NCBI GenBank assembly: GCA_900771065.1
Contig: CAAGMP010000164.1
Coordinates: 1 to 12,469, forward strand
DNA from: an uncultured Acinetobacter sp.
GTDB taxonomy: Bacteria > Pseudomonadota > Gammaproteobacteria > Pseudomonadales > Moraxellaceae
DNA length: 12,469 nt
Reading direction: 5' to 3'
Position 1 is the stretch's first letter, and every line of letters begins with the position of its first letter. Both the position numbers and the translations under genes were made by a program. Under the pieces are notes generated by a model. That model made no database searches, was not told the DNA's origin, and saw nothing but the letters and a program-made list of their open reading frames with translations. Positions 1 through 7,461 of this stretch are shown piece by piece.

Positions 1-235
1 ACAAGCCATTGTTGCAGGTTATGATCGTGCTTATAACACCATTCTTGATTCAAACTTAACGACATTCCTTGTTGCTTTTATTTTATTTGCAATTGGGACA
101 GGACCAATTAAAGGCTTTGCGATTACCTTAATGATTGGTATTGTTTGTTCAATGTTCACTGCCATTACAGTCACGCGTGCCATTGTACAAATTATCTATG
201 GCAAAAAACGTAACTTAACCAAGTTGAGCATTTAA
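1..235 (+). CDS. secD: Protein translocase subunit SecD, C-terminal end (partial)
   Basis: The frame is open from the first full codon at position 2 and gives the last 77 residues of SecD before a TAA at 233-235. SecD is an inner-membrane RND-type protein that, with SecF, uses the proton gradient to help pull exported proteins through SecYEG. What is visible is the end of the C-terminal membrane domain: a [16 protein letters not shown] stretch, typical of the conserved loop before the last helices, then two hydrophobic segments at about residues 21-36 and 39-60 of the fragment, and a basic cytoplasmic tail (GKKRN). The 5' part lies outside the window. secF follows 11 bp later, and the secF Shine-Dalgarno overlaps the secD stop, so the two are almost certainly co-transcribed and translationally coupled. 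Identification is secure because the order and the loop are characteristic. Confidence 0.95.
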   Translation, partial: QAIVAGYDRAYNTILDSNLTTFLVAFILFAIGTGPIKGFAITLMIGIVCSMFTAITVTRAIVQIIYGKKRNLTKLSI

Positions 236-246
236 GGAGATCAAAG

Positions 247-1215
247 ATGACTGAAAATACTCAACTTGATCAAAAAAAATATGGTAGACCTGAAGAGGAA
301 CGCGTCATTCATTTTATGAAAATCGCGAAACCTGCTGCATGGTTGTCGATTTTTTTAACTGTGGCAAGTTTATTTTTCATTGCAACTAAAGGTTTGCATC
401 TAGGTTTAGATTTTACAGGCGGTATTTCGGCAGAAGTGAATTATCAAGCGCCTGCACAAGCTGAACAAGTGGCGCAAGCATTAACCCAAGCTGGCTTTAA
501 AGATCCTGTGGTTCAAACATTAGGTTCAAATAAAGACCTGATGATTCGAATGCCTGTACAAAAAGATGTCGAAGCTGAAAACCTTGCTATTACCATTTCC
601 AATGCTGTGCAGTTACCAAATAATGCTGCACAAGTGCAAAAAGTAGATATGGTCGGTAGCCAAGTTGGTGACGAATTGTATTTACGTTCGGCTGGTGCAG
701 TTGGTTTAGCCCTCATTCTCATGTTGGTTTACGTCACCATTCGCTTTGAATTTAAATTAGCAATGGGCGCAGTTTTATCATTATTTCACGATATTATTGT
801 GACTTTAGGTGTGTTTGCGATGATGCAATGGCCATTCGATTTAACCGTACTTGCTGCATTGTTAGCAATTATTGGTTTCTCATTGAATGATAACATTGTG
901 GTTTCTGACCGTATTCGTGAAAATTTCCGTAAAATTCGTGATGCAAGCCCATTAGAAATTGTGAACTTAGCTTTGACTGAAACCTTACGTCGTACAATTC
1001 ATACCTCAATGACTTTGTTATTGGTGGTCATTGCCATGATGTTCTTGGGTGGTGACGGCTTAAAATGGTTCTCTGTTGCCATGTTTATTGGTGTATTTGT
1101 CGGGACATATTCATCAATTTATATTGGAACGGCATTTGCTTTATGGCGCGGTTTAAATCGACAAGATTTTATTGTCCAAGTTAAACCCGAATTTGAAGAA
1201 GAAATGCCTAAATAA
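247..1215 (+). CDS. secF: Protein translocase subunit SecF
   Basis: SecF is the partner of SecD in the SecDF accessory complex of the Sec translocon and sits in the inner membrane. The product has 322 residues, close to the E. coli length of about 323. The first membrane helix is near residues 31-47 and is followed by the conserved LDFTGG motif at 54-59, where the periplasmic domain begins. After that domain come five further hydrophobic segments between about 148 and 300. The conserved SecF motif is present as GFSLND at 210-215, followed by DRIREN at 221-226. The ATG is well supported: an AAGGAGA Shine-Dalgarno at 234-240 lies 6 bp upstream and overlaps the secD stop. The gene closes the secDF transcript, since a strong intrinsic terminator begins 9 bp after its stop. 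There is no truncation or unusual residue. Confidence 0.97.
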   Translation: MTENTQLDQKKYGRPEEERVIHFMKIAKPAAWLSIFLTVASLFFIATKGLHLGLDFTGGISAEVNYQAPAQAEQVAQALTQAGFKDPVVQTLGSNKDLMIRMPVQKDVEAENLAITISNAVQLPNNAAQVQKVDMVGSQVGDELYLRSAGAVGLALILMLVYVTIRFEFKLAMGAVLSLFHDIIVTLGVFAMMQWPFDLTVLAALLAIIGFSLNDNIVVSDRIRENFRKIRDASPLEIVNLALTETLRRTIHTSMTLLLVVIAMMFLGGDGLKWFSVAMFIGVFVGTYSSIYIGTAFALWRGLNRQDFIVQVKPEFEEEMPK

Positions 1216-1223
1216 ATTCAATC

Positions 1224-1248
1224 AAACCCATCTTCGGATGGGTTTTTT
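1224..1248 (+). terminator. Intrinsic terminator after secF, TTCG loop
   Basis: A perfect 9-bp stem (1224-1232, AAACCCATC, pairing with 1237-1245, GATGGGTTT) closes a TTCG tetraloop at 1233-1236 and runs into a T-run at 1243-1248. It lies 9 bp after the secF stop, so it ends the secDF transcript. The T-run overlaps the TAA of the convergent PPTase gene at 1247-1249. Read from the minus strand the same hairpin lacks a clean U-tract (it is followed by GATTGAATTT), so it should be weaker in that direction, though no other terminator for the PPTase transcript is visible. Confidence 0.93.
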
Positions 1249-1843
1249 ATACTCGCCATGCGACGGTAAGCATACAATTTGCATATTCGATATGTTGAAA
1301 TTTGAATTGCCCAATTTGTGGATGAGCACAAAAACCAATATTTTTTTGTGGATCAACTTGGGTATTTAACTGCGATAAATTTAAACGAATTCCCAAGCCC
1401 GAAGCTTTTAAAACCGCTTCTTTAGCAGTCCAAATTTTAAACCACAATGTTTTTTCTTGTTGATTTTGTTGCCAAAGTTGCATTTCATCCGCATGAAATG
1501 CATGTTGTGCCAAAGTTTCAAAACGCACCTTACGATCTAAATCTTCAATATCCACACCCAAATCTTGGCAAGTTTTACTCATTGCTAAAGCATAATGTTT
1601 TTGGCTATGGCTGTGATTAAAAAATAAAAAATCCAAATAAGGTTTTCCATAATTTGAAACTAACATATCTGAAGCCAAAATAGTTTGACCTGAAAAATCA
1701 GACAGTTTTTCTAAACGATATTGATGAATTTGGCTTTTTTTTGCCTGTTGATATTCACGCAATGAATCAAAGTTTGCTTTAGGTAAAGCAAAAATACGTT
1801 CCAATTCAACAAAATGAATGACTATATCTTGTTCAAGATGCAA
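1247..1843 (-). CDS. Sfp-type 4'-phosphopantetheinyl transferase
   Basis: This enzyme family moves the 4'-phosphopantetheine arm of coenzyme A onto a serine of acyl, peptidyl or aryl carrier proteins. The frame shows the family signatures in order: a YGKPYL plus FFNHSHS stretch (usual form FNxSHS), GVDIE with the two Mg-binding acidic residues (D98 and E100 from the TTG start), and WTAKEAVLK with the Lys-Glu pair (K141, E142). About 200 residues fits the Sfp/EntD/PcpS class rather than the short AcpS class. The open frame extends to a GTG at 1852-1850, directly after an in-frame TAG, but that GTG has no Shine-Dalgarno. I prefer the TTG at 1843-1841 because AGGTGA at 1854-1849 is a six-base Shine-Dalgarno five bases ahead of it. 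There is no ATG before codon 60. The gene lies 3' of relA behind a terminator. The carrier-protein target cannot be told from this window. Confidence 0.88.
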   Translation of the reverse strand: MHLEQDIVIHFVELERIFALPKANFDSLREYQQAKKSQIHQYRLEKLSDFSGQTILASDMLVSNYGKPYLDFLFFNHSHSQKHYALAMSKTCQDLGVDIEDLDRKVRFETLAQHAFHADEMQLWQQNQQEKTLWFKIWTAKEAVLKASGLGIRLNLSQLNTQVDPQKNIGFCAHPQIGQFKFQHIEYANCMLTVAWRV

Positions 1844-1848
1844 TGTAT

Positions 1849-1854
1849 TCACCT
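1849..1854 (-). promoter_or_regulatory. Shine-Dalgarno that decides the PPTase start
   Basis: On the minus strand AGGTGA at 1854-1849 matches the 16S tail over six bases and ends five bases before a TTG codon at 1843-1841. The alternative GTG at 1852-1850 is part of this same AGGTGA string and so cannot use it. This favours a TTG start and a 198-residue protein. It remains a prediction. Confidence 0.5.
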
Positions 1855-1857
1855 AAG

Positions 1858-1881
1858 AAAAAGCCAATCCGAAGATTAGCT
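1858..1881 (-). terminator. Intrinsic terminator after relA, TTCG loop
   Basis: On the minus strand, AGCTAATC (1881-1874) pairs with GATTGGCT (1869-1862), an 8-bp stem with one G-U pair. It encloses a TTCG loop (1873-1870) and is followed by a T-run at 1862-1858. It starts 7 bp after the relA stop codon. Its tail ends only 6 bp before the earliest possible PPTase codon (GTG at 1852), so there is no room for a separate PPTase promoter after the terminator. Confidence 0.88.
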
Positions 1882-1888
1882 GGTTATT

Positions 1889-4189
1889 TTAATGTCCTTG
1901 CACCAAACGACGTGCGCTAATAATTCCAGGTTGTTGCTCTAAACGTGCTAACAAACGCGAAAGCTGTGCCAACCCTTTGACTTCAATCAATAATTTCATA
2001 TTGGCAATTCCATCTGCTTCAGAAATGGTATTGACTTGACGAATATTAATTTGATCAGCAAAAATGACTTGTGTTAAATCTTTCAACAAACCACGGCGGT
2101 CATAAGCTTCAATCACAATTTGTACACTTTGTCCGCGTGTTGGCTGCATTTCCCAATCGGCTTCGACTGCACGTTCAGGCTCACTTTGAATCATGCGCAA
2201 ATAATCGGGACATGCCACTTTATGAATACTCACGCCACGATTTAAAGTGATATATCCTGCAATCGATTCACCATGTACAGGCTGACAACATTGGGCAATA
2301 TGTAACTCAACATTATCTAAACCATCAATTAAAATGCCATGTGCAGATAAAGTATGACTTGCACGTGGATTTAATGCTGGCTTTAAAACCAACTCAGGCT
2401 CATCTTGGTCTAAATGCATGTGGCGATTGACTTGATTCATCAACGCATGCAAACTGATTTCGCCATTGACCAATGCAATAAGAATATCTTCACCCGTTTT
2501 GACGTTAAAATGATTGCAATAATCATTTAAATCAATACTTTTAGGATGAATGGCTAAACGTGCCAATTCTTTATTTAGAATTTCACGTCCAACTTCTAAA
2601 TTTTTACTGCGATCTTGCTGTCTAAACCAATGTCTTAATTTATCTCGTGCGCGTGCAGTACGAATATAACCTAAAGAATTGACCAACCAATCACGGTTTG
2701 GTTCACGATCTTTTTTAGTTAAAATTTCAACCTGTTCACCCGTTTTTAAGGCATAAGTTAATGGCACATAACGCTGATTGACACGCGCGGCATAGCATTT
2801 ATTGCCCACTTCTGTATGCACATGATAAGCAAAATCGAGTACCGTTGAACCACGTGGCAATTCTTTAATATCACCATCACGGCTAAAGACATAAATTTTT
2901 TCAAAATCTTCAAATTCTTGAATTTGATCAAACTGATGAACATCATCTTCTTTATGTCCATTTGAATCATTACGCTCTTGATAATGTTCCAAAACAGCAC
3001 GCAAAGAATGCAAACGATGATTAAAAGATTGATCGACGCCTTTTGCACCTTCTTTATAATTAAAATGCGAACATACACCCAATTCAGCTTCTTGGTGCAT
3101 TTCTACTGTACGAATTTGCACTTCCAATGATTTATTTTCTGCAATTACCGCAGTATGCAATGAACGATAACCATTGGCTTTTGGATTGGTAATATAATCA
3201 TCAAACTGATGCGGAATATGACGCCAAATTTGATGCACAATGCCTAAAGAATGATAACATTCAGGAACTGTTTTAACTAAAACCCGTACCGCGCGAATAT
3301 CATAAAGCTGATCGAAGCTTAAATTTTTACTCTTCATTTTACGATAAATAGAGTAAATATGTTTTACGCGCCCTGTAATATCCGCTTCAATTCCATCTGC
3401 TGCCAACGAAGTTTTTAATTTATCAACCACAAATTGAATATAACTTTCACGTTCTAAACGTTTTTCGCTCAGTAAAGTTGCAATTTCTTTATAACGATCA
3501 GGTGCTAAATAACGAAAAGATAAATCTTCTAATTCCCATTTTAATTGCGCAATCCCTAAACGGTGCGCTAACGGCGCATAAATGGTTAAAATCTCACGCG
3601 CTACTCGTTCTTGACGTTCTCTTGATGCATGTGCCAGTTCACGCAAGGCATAAGTACGTTCTGCTAACTTAATTAGCACAACGCGGACATCTTCGGTAAC
3701 AGAAATGAGCATTTTATAAATGCCCGTTAAATGTTCACGTTGGTTGTTATTAAAATGGTCTTCAAGGCGTTTATTTTTTTCAATTAACTCAGACAATTTA
3801 CCCATTGCCAAAGTACCTTTCACTAAACCATAGATATTTTCACCGAACAAAGTTTTAATATCTTCTAATGAAATGACTTCTTCACGTACACTGCGATACA
3901 ACAAAGAGGCGGCTAATGTGTCTTCATCGACATGCAAATGCGCCAAAATATTTGCCATTTCAATACCTGTATATAAGGTATCGGAATGTTTGATGGTCGT
4001 TTTCAATTCTTGTTGTAAGGTATAATTTGCAACTTGTTCCAGTCGCTGAAGCACAGCACCATCTAAAATGCCACGCACTTGATTGAGCCATATCGCAATA
4101 TCTTCTCGTGCTTGCGCGGCATGCTCGACAGTCGTTTCCTCGGACAAATCATTTAAACGTCCAGGAATTTGTTCACGTACTGTGACCAT
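1889..4189 (-). CDS. relA: (p)ppGpp synthetase RelA
   Basis: RelA is the ribosome-associated enzyme that transfers pyrophosphate from ATP to GDP or GTP when uncharged tRNA enters the A site, starting the stringent response. The 766 residues show the full long-RSH layout: a degenerate HD region at about 60-200, synthetase at about 270-383 (YDIRAVRVLV at 296-305, NPKANGYRSLHT at 335-346, QIRT at 358-361), TGS domain at 431-492, a helical region, the Cys-rich zinc-finger domain around CCQP at 634-637 and HKVAC at 656-660, and a C-terminal ACT domain at about 688-765. The HD motif expected in hydrolases is replaced (LLYRSVRE at 97-104), so hydrolysis is not expected. The RelA-specific EXDD position reads QFDD (328-331), closer to RelA than to the RXKD of SpoT/Rel. 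The ATG has AGGAG at 4200-4196. It follows rlmD by 32 bp with no terminator between. Confidence 0.97.
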   Translation of the reverse strand: MVTVREQIPGRLNDLSEETTVEHAAQAREDIAIWLNQVRGILDGAVLQRLEQVANYTLQQELKTTIKHSDTLYTGIEMANILAHLHVDEDTLAASLLYRSVREEVISLEDIKTLFGENIYGLVKGTLAMGKLSELIEKNKRLEDHFNNNQREHLTGIYKMLISVTEDVRVVLIKLAERTYALRELAHASRERQERVAREILTIYAPLAHRLGIAQLKWELEDLSFRYLAPDRYKEIATLLSEKRLERESYIQFVVDKLKTSLAADGIEADITGRVKHIYSIYRKMKSKNLSFDQLYDIRAVRVLVKTVPECYHSLGIVHQIWRHIPHQFDDYITNPKANGYRSLHTAVIAENKSLEVQIRTVEMHQEAELGVCSHFNYKEGAKGVDQSFNHRLHSLRAVLEHYQERNDSNGHKEDDVHQFDQIQEFEDFEKIYVFSRDGDIKELPRGSTVLDFAYHVHTEVGNKCYAARVNQRYVPLTYALKTGEQVEILTKKDREPNRDWLVNSLGYIRTARARDKLRHWFRQQDRSKNLEVGREILNKELARLAIHPKSIDLNDYCNHFNVKTGEDILIALVNGEISLHALMNQVNRHMHLDQDEPELVLKPALNPRASHTLSAHGILIDGLDNVELHIAQCCQPVHGESIAGYITLNRGVSIHKVACPDYLRMIQSEPERAVEADWEMQPTRGQSVQIVIEAYDRRGLLKDLTQVIFADQINIRQVNTISEADGIANMKLLIEVKGLAQLSRLLARLEQQPGIISARRLVQGH

Positions 4190-4221
4190 ACCCTTCTCCT
4201 CTGTTTTAAAAATATCATCTT

Positions 4222-5604
4222 TTATAAATCGTTTATTTCACTGATTTTTTCGAATAAAGCAATTGATTCAACGTGTGCAGTATGGGTAAACATATCCATC
4301 ACACCGACTTTTTTTAATTGATAATGATGTTTTGCTAAAATGCCTGCATCCCTAGACAATGTTGCAGGATCACACGAAACATACACAATACGTTTTGCGC
4401 CAAATTTGTGCACATATTGTAAAACATCTGCCGCACCTGAACGGGGTGGATCAATTAATATTGCATCAAATCGTGAATTTGCCCAAGCCTGATGGGAAAA
4501 ATCTTTTGTTAAATCTTGTGCGTAAAACTGAACTTGATTTAACTGATTTAATGCTGCGTTATATTGACCTCGCGCGACCATATCTTCTACGCCTTCAACT
4601 GCAATTACTTGCCCTGTAGTACCTACGCAACGTGCCATTGGCAAAGAAAAATTACCTAAACCACAAAATAAATCGAGTACACGCTCGCCTAACTGCAAGT
4701 TTAGCAATTGGCATGCCAACTTCACCATTTGCTGATTTACTGTTGCATTAACTTGAGTAAAATCTAGAGGGTTAAAAGCAAACTTTACATTAAAATCATT
4801 CAGCGAATAATGCAAGTACATTGGCGCATTGATTTGATCAATACGTTGCAAAACTTTTCCATGTAAATATAACTGCCAAGATTTTTGTTGTGCAAATTGT
4901 TTGAGCAGTTGCTGATCGTGCGTTGAAAGTTCGGCAGTATGACGAATAACTAATGCAATTTCTTGATCGCCCATCGCCAACTCAATATGTCCAATATTGG
5001 CTTGACCTTCTAAACGCTGCAATACCTGTTTTAAGTGAGTAATTGAACCAAATTGTTGATCTAAAACCGCACAACAATCAATTGAAACTAAACGATTGGT
5101 TTGACGCTCACGAAATCCAACGCGTAACTGTTTTTTATGTGGCAAATAACGCACACCAATACGCGCTTTTTTACGATAATCGGTTTTTAACGAATGAATT
5201 GGCTCGAGCCATTCTACCGTTTCAATTCCTGCAAAATGTTTTAAATGCGATGCTAAAACTTGTTGTTTCAACACAATTTGTTGTTCAACTGCCACATGCT
5301 GCATACTGCAACCACCACAAACTGTGTAATGTGGACAAATAGGTTCAACACGTAAATCGGAATGCCCTTCAACTACTTCGATACAATCTGCTTGCTCAAA
5401 ACGTTTGGTTTGATGGGTAATTTTGGCTCGCACTATTTCATTTGGCAAAGCAAAACTAATAAATACTTTTTTGCCCTGTTTGTCCTGCGGATGCGTTGCA
5501 TGCGAACCATAATGTGCGATGCCTCGACCTTCATGTGAAAGAGACTCAACTTGAAATAAATACGTATCTTGTTGAGTAATTTGAGGTTTCGCTCTATGTT
5601 TCAT
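4222..5604 (-). CDS. rlmD: 23S rRNA (uracil(1939)-C5)-methyltransferase RlmD
   Basis: RlmD (formerly RumA) methylates U1939 of 23S rRNA using S-adenosylmethionine. The 460-residue product starts with a TRAM domain at about 15-78, followed by the [4Fe-4S] cysteines C90, C96 and C99 ([10 protein letters not shown] at 90-99); C177 or C178 would be the fourth ligand. The methyltransferase half has FTQVN at 282-286, the SAM-binding [12 protein letters not shown] at 309-320, IDPPRSG at 384-390, the catalytic Cys411 in SCDP, and the general-base Glu446 in HVES. The usual residues are all present. About a dozen extra residues sit inside the TRAM domain (around 33-45) compared with my memory of the E. 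coli protein, which has about 433 residues. The ATG is 6 bp after the exonuclease stop; only a weak TTAGG precedes it, so translational coupling is likely. Adjacency to relA is also seen in E. coli and Pseudomonas. Confidence 0.97.
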   Translation of the reverse strand: MKHRAKPQITQQDTYLFQVESLSHEGRGIAHYGSHATHPQDKQGKKVFISFALPNEIVRAKITHQTKRFEQADCIEVVEGHSDLRVEPICPHYTVCGGCSMQHVAVEQQIVLKQQVLASHLKHFAGIETVEWLEPIHSLKTDYRKKARIGVRYLPHKKQLRVGFRERQTNRLVSIDCCAVLDQQFGSITHLKQVLQRLEGQANIGHIELAMGDQEIALVIRHTAELSTHDQQLLKQFAQQKSWQLYLHGKVLQRIDQINAPMYLHYSLNDFNVKFAFNPLDFTQVNATVNQQMVKLACQLLNLQLGERVLDLFCGLGNFSLPMARCVGTTGQVIAVEGVEDMVARGQYNAALNQLNQVQFYAQDLTKDFSHQAWANSRFDAILIDPPRSGAADVLQYVHKFGAKRIVYVSCDPATLSRDAGILAKHHYQLKKVGVMDMFTHTAHVESIALFEKISEINDL

Positions 5605-5610
5605 AACAAC

Positions 5611-6432
5611 CTAATCTGGAGAAATAGCAAAATGGGACGCGGTAAATGGCGTTTTTTGGGCGTACTGTTGCCACAAAGTTAAAAAAGTTTCATGTTGTGG
5701 TTGAGTTTGTAGATAATCTATGGTGCTTTGCAGCCATTGTTGATGTTGCGAAACATTAATTTGTCCTTTTAACAACAACCAACGCAAATAAATCAACCAA
5801 GTATTGAGGACATCACCTTCACAATAACTGGTTAATTTTTGCCATTGCTGAGTTTTGACATATTCGGGCACATGATAACCTTGATCAGGTCGCTTACCCG
5901 GAAAACCAAGTAATTGTGCAATGTCATCTAACTTTTGGAAATTGCGTCCATTAAACATAGACAAAATATCCATTAAATCAACATGGCGCTGATGATAACG
6001 ATTTTGATAGTTATTATAACGTTTTTGTTGATCAATTTCGCCCTGATCAAACAAACTTGGCGCAGACAGACCATGATACATAGCACGGAACAAAATTACA
6101 GGTAAATCGAATTGTGAACCATTCCAACTGACTAAAGTCGGATTACGCTTTTCAAAAATAGAAATAAATTTGGTTAAAATTTCTGCTTCAGAATGATTTT
6201 CTTGACTAAAAGAAAACAGTTTCATTTTGCCTTTTTGATCAATCCACAATCCAGAAATACATGAAATTTCATGTAATGGCAAACGCTGAAATTCAGTCGC
6301 TGCTTCTTGTCGACGCAACTTAATTAAAGCTTGTTCAACTTGGTCTTCGGGCAAATCGAGCTGGTATAAATGCGCACCTGCTTTAAGATCAGTTAACGTT
6401 TCAATATCAAAAATTAAAACAGGTAAACGCAT
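5611..6432 (-). CDS. Predicted PolB-like 3'-5' exonuclease (DEDDy)
   Basis: The product belongs to the stand-alone exonuclease family related to the proofreading domain of family B DNA polymerases. The DEDDy residues are visible in a 273-residue protein: Exo I as FDIET (D9, E11), Exo II as WNGSQFD (N104, D109), and Exo III as YCEGD (Y203, D207). HVDLMD at about 150-155 is another conserved stretch. No polymerase domain is attached, so it probably trims DNA or RNA 3' ends; its substrate is not known from the sequence. The frame stays open to a TTG at 6450 inside the end of cysM, but the ATG at 6432 is much the better start: AAGGA at 6444-6440 lies 7 bp ahead of it, overlapping the cysM stop, and the protein then begins MRLPVLIFDIET, with the first beta strand at the N terminus as expected. 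The gene lies between cysM and rlmD in one likely operon. Confidence 0.9.
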   Translation of the reverse strand: MRLPVLIFDIETLTDLKAGAHLYQLDLPEDQVEQALIKLRRQEAATEFQRLPLHEISCISGLWIDQKGKMKLFSFSQENHSEAEILTKFISIFEKRNPTLVSWNGSQFDLPVILFRAMYHGLSAPSLFDQGEIDQQKRYNNYQNRYHQRHVDLMDILSMFNGRNFQKLDDIAQLLGFPGKRPDQGYHVPEYVKTQQWQKLTSYCEGDVLNTWLIYLRWLLLKGQINVSQHQQWLQSTIDYLQTQPQHETFLTLWQQYAQKTPFTASHFAISPD

Positions 6433-6439
6433 GGATTTT

Positions 6440-6444
6440 TCCTT
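6440..6444 (-). promoter_or_regulatory. Shine-Dalgarno that decides the exonuclease start
   Basis: AAGGA on the minus strand (6444-6440) overlaps the cysM stop codon TAA (6445-6443) and sits 7 bp before the ATG at 6432-6430. This supports the ATG over the upstream TTG at 6450 and suggests coupling of exonuclease translation to the end of cysM. Confidence 0.75.
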
Positions 6445-7372
6445 ATTCAAGATCGTTTACAGAAAATAGACCAGTTGATAAATAACGATCACCACGGTCA
6501 CAAATAATACATACAATCACAGCATCGGGATTTTCTTGCGCTAATTGAAGTGAAGCCCAAACTGCACCACCCGATGATGTTCCCGCACTAATCCCTTCTT
6601 CTTTTGCCAATCGACGCATCATTTTTTCTGCTTCAATTTGCGGAATATCAATAATTCGGTCAACACGCTGACGGTCAAAAATGGTTGGTAAATACTGTTC
6701 TGGCCAACGGCGAATCCCTGCAATACTTGAACCATCTGAAGGTTGTAAACCTACAATTTGAATATTTGGATTTTGTTGTTTTAAATATTTCGACACACCC
6801 ATAATGGTGCCCGTAGTTCCCATTGAACTAACAAAATGCGTGATTTTTCCACCAGTTTGCTGCCAAATTTCAGGACCTGTGGTCAAATAATGTGCTTCTA
6901 CATTATCTGGATTTCCAAATTGATTCAAGACCAATCCTTGTCCTTGTGCTTGCATTTTTAAAGCTAAGTCACGTGCGCCTTCCATACCTTGTTGTTTGGT
7001 CACTTCTATGAGCTCTGCACCATAAGCACGCATCGCATCTTTACGCTCTTGACTCATGTTATCAGGCATAATGAGCTTCATTTTATAGCCACGCATTGCC
7101 GCAACCATCGCCAAAGCAATACCTGTATTTCCGCTCGTTGCTTCAATTAATGTATCACCCGGTTTAATTTCACCTCGCTTTTCAGCCTGCATAATCATGT
7201 TATATGCTGGTCGATCTTTGACTGATCCTGCTGGATTATTGCCTTCTAGTTTAGCAAGTACCGTGGCTTGAGTATGATTGGCTAGACGTTGTAATCGTAC
7301 TAAAGGCGTTTTTCCCACATAATGATCTAATAAAAATTCATCTGCGTTAAAATCGGGAGCTGTCATATTCAT
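6443..7372 (-). CDS. cysM: Cysteine synthase B (O-acetylserine sulfhydrylase CysM)
   Basis: CysM is a cytoplasmic PLP enzyme that makes L-cysteine from O-acetylserine with sulfide, or S-sulfocysteine with thiosulfate. The 309 residues follow E. coli CysM closely. The PLP lysine is K52 in NPAGSVKDRPA, the cofactor loop TSGNTG is at 79-84, GTTGT at 185-189 binds the PLP phosphate, and SSGGA is at 266-270. The CysM-type features RRWPEQYLP (221-229) and the DRGDRYLSTG ending (292-301) favour CysM over CysK. The N terminus is about 12 residues longer than in E. coli. The ATG at 7372 has only AGG at about 7383-7381 as a Shine-Dalgarno; a second in-frame ATG lies two codons on. It is the first gene of the leftward block and is divergent from gacS. 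I see no CysB site I would defend. The product lengths and motifs show an intact enzyme. Confidence 0.96.
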   Translation of the reverse strand: MNMTAPDFNADEFLLDHYVGKTPLVRLQRLANHTQATVLAKLEGNNPAGSVKDRPAYNMIMQAEKRGEIKPGDTLIEATSGNTGIALAMVAAMRGYKMKLIMPDNMSQERKDAMRAYGAELIEVTKQQGMEGARDLALKMQAQGQGLVLNQFGNPDNVEAHYLTTGPEIWQQTGGKITHFVSSMGTTGTIMGVSKYLKQQNPNIQIVGLQPSDGSSIAGIRRWPEQYLPTIFDRQRVDRIIDIPQIEAEKMMRRLAKEEGISAGTSSGGAVWASLQLAQENPDAVIVCIICDRGDRYLSTGLFSVNDLE

Positions 7373-7399
7373 GAATTTGACCTAAATCGAGGTTGGCTT

Positions 7400-7428
7400 A
7401 TTGTATGAAAAAAACTTTTTTTCTGCAC
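7400..7428 (-). promoter_or_regulatory. Possible cysM promoter
   Basis: On the minus strand TACAAT (7405-7400) differs from the minus-10 consensus at one base and would place a transcript start about 20 bases before the cysM ATG. The minus-35 is poor: TGCAGA (7427-7422) matches three of six at a 16-bp spacing. The spacer is almost wholly the A7-G-T7 palindrome. The weak minus-35 would fit an activator-dependent promoter, but this is inference. Confidence 0.35.
7408..7422. repeat. A7-C-T7 palindrome
   Basis: Seven A, one C and seven T form a perfect 15-bp odd palindrome. It falls between the possible minus-10 and minus-35 of cysM. A-tracts of this length usually bend or stiffen DNA. It is not a terminator: the stem would be only A-T pairs, and it lies upstream of both genes. 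Confidence 0.6.
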
Positions 7429-7461
7429 CCTATTCAGCCAAGTTTTTAGCCAAATCGTTTT

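Noticed and set aside
1172..1369. Plus-strand open frame crossing the end of secF and the terminator
   Set aside because: It overlaps secF, a strong terminator and the PPTase gene in antisense, and encodes nothing family-like.
1247..1852. PPTase as a decayed or frameshifted gene because it lacks an ATG start
   Set aside because: The GVDIE and WTAKEA motifs, length and reading frame are intact, and a TTG with a good Shine-Dalgarno explains the start.
2758..3078. Minus-strand open frame inside relA in another reading frame
   Set aside because: The protein is low-complexity and hydrophobic with no Shine-Dalgarno, while the relA frame over the same bases is an intact, recognisable domain.
3478..5342. 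Several plus-strand open frames antisense to relA and rlmD (3478-3672, 4359-4619, 5043-5342)
   Set aside because: They are shadows of the real minus-strand genes: no ribosome sites, no recognisable motifs, and biased composition.
6433..6450. TTG at 6450 as the exonuclease start, overlapping cysM by 8 bp
   Set aside because: The ATG at 6432 has a well-spaced AAGGA and places the first Exo motif at the expected distance from the N terminus.
7408..7422. A7-C-T7 palindrome as an intrinsic terminator
   Set aside because: The stem has no G-C pair, and it sits upstream of both flanking genes, where no transcript is expected to end.
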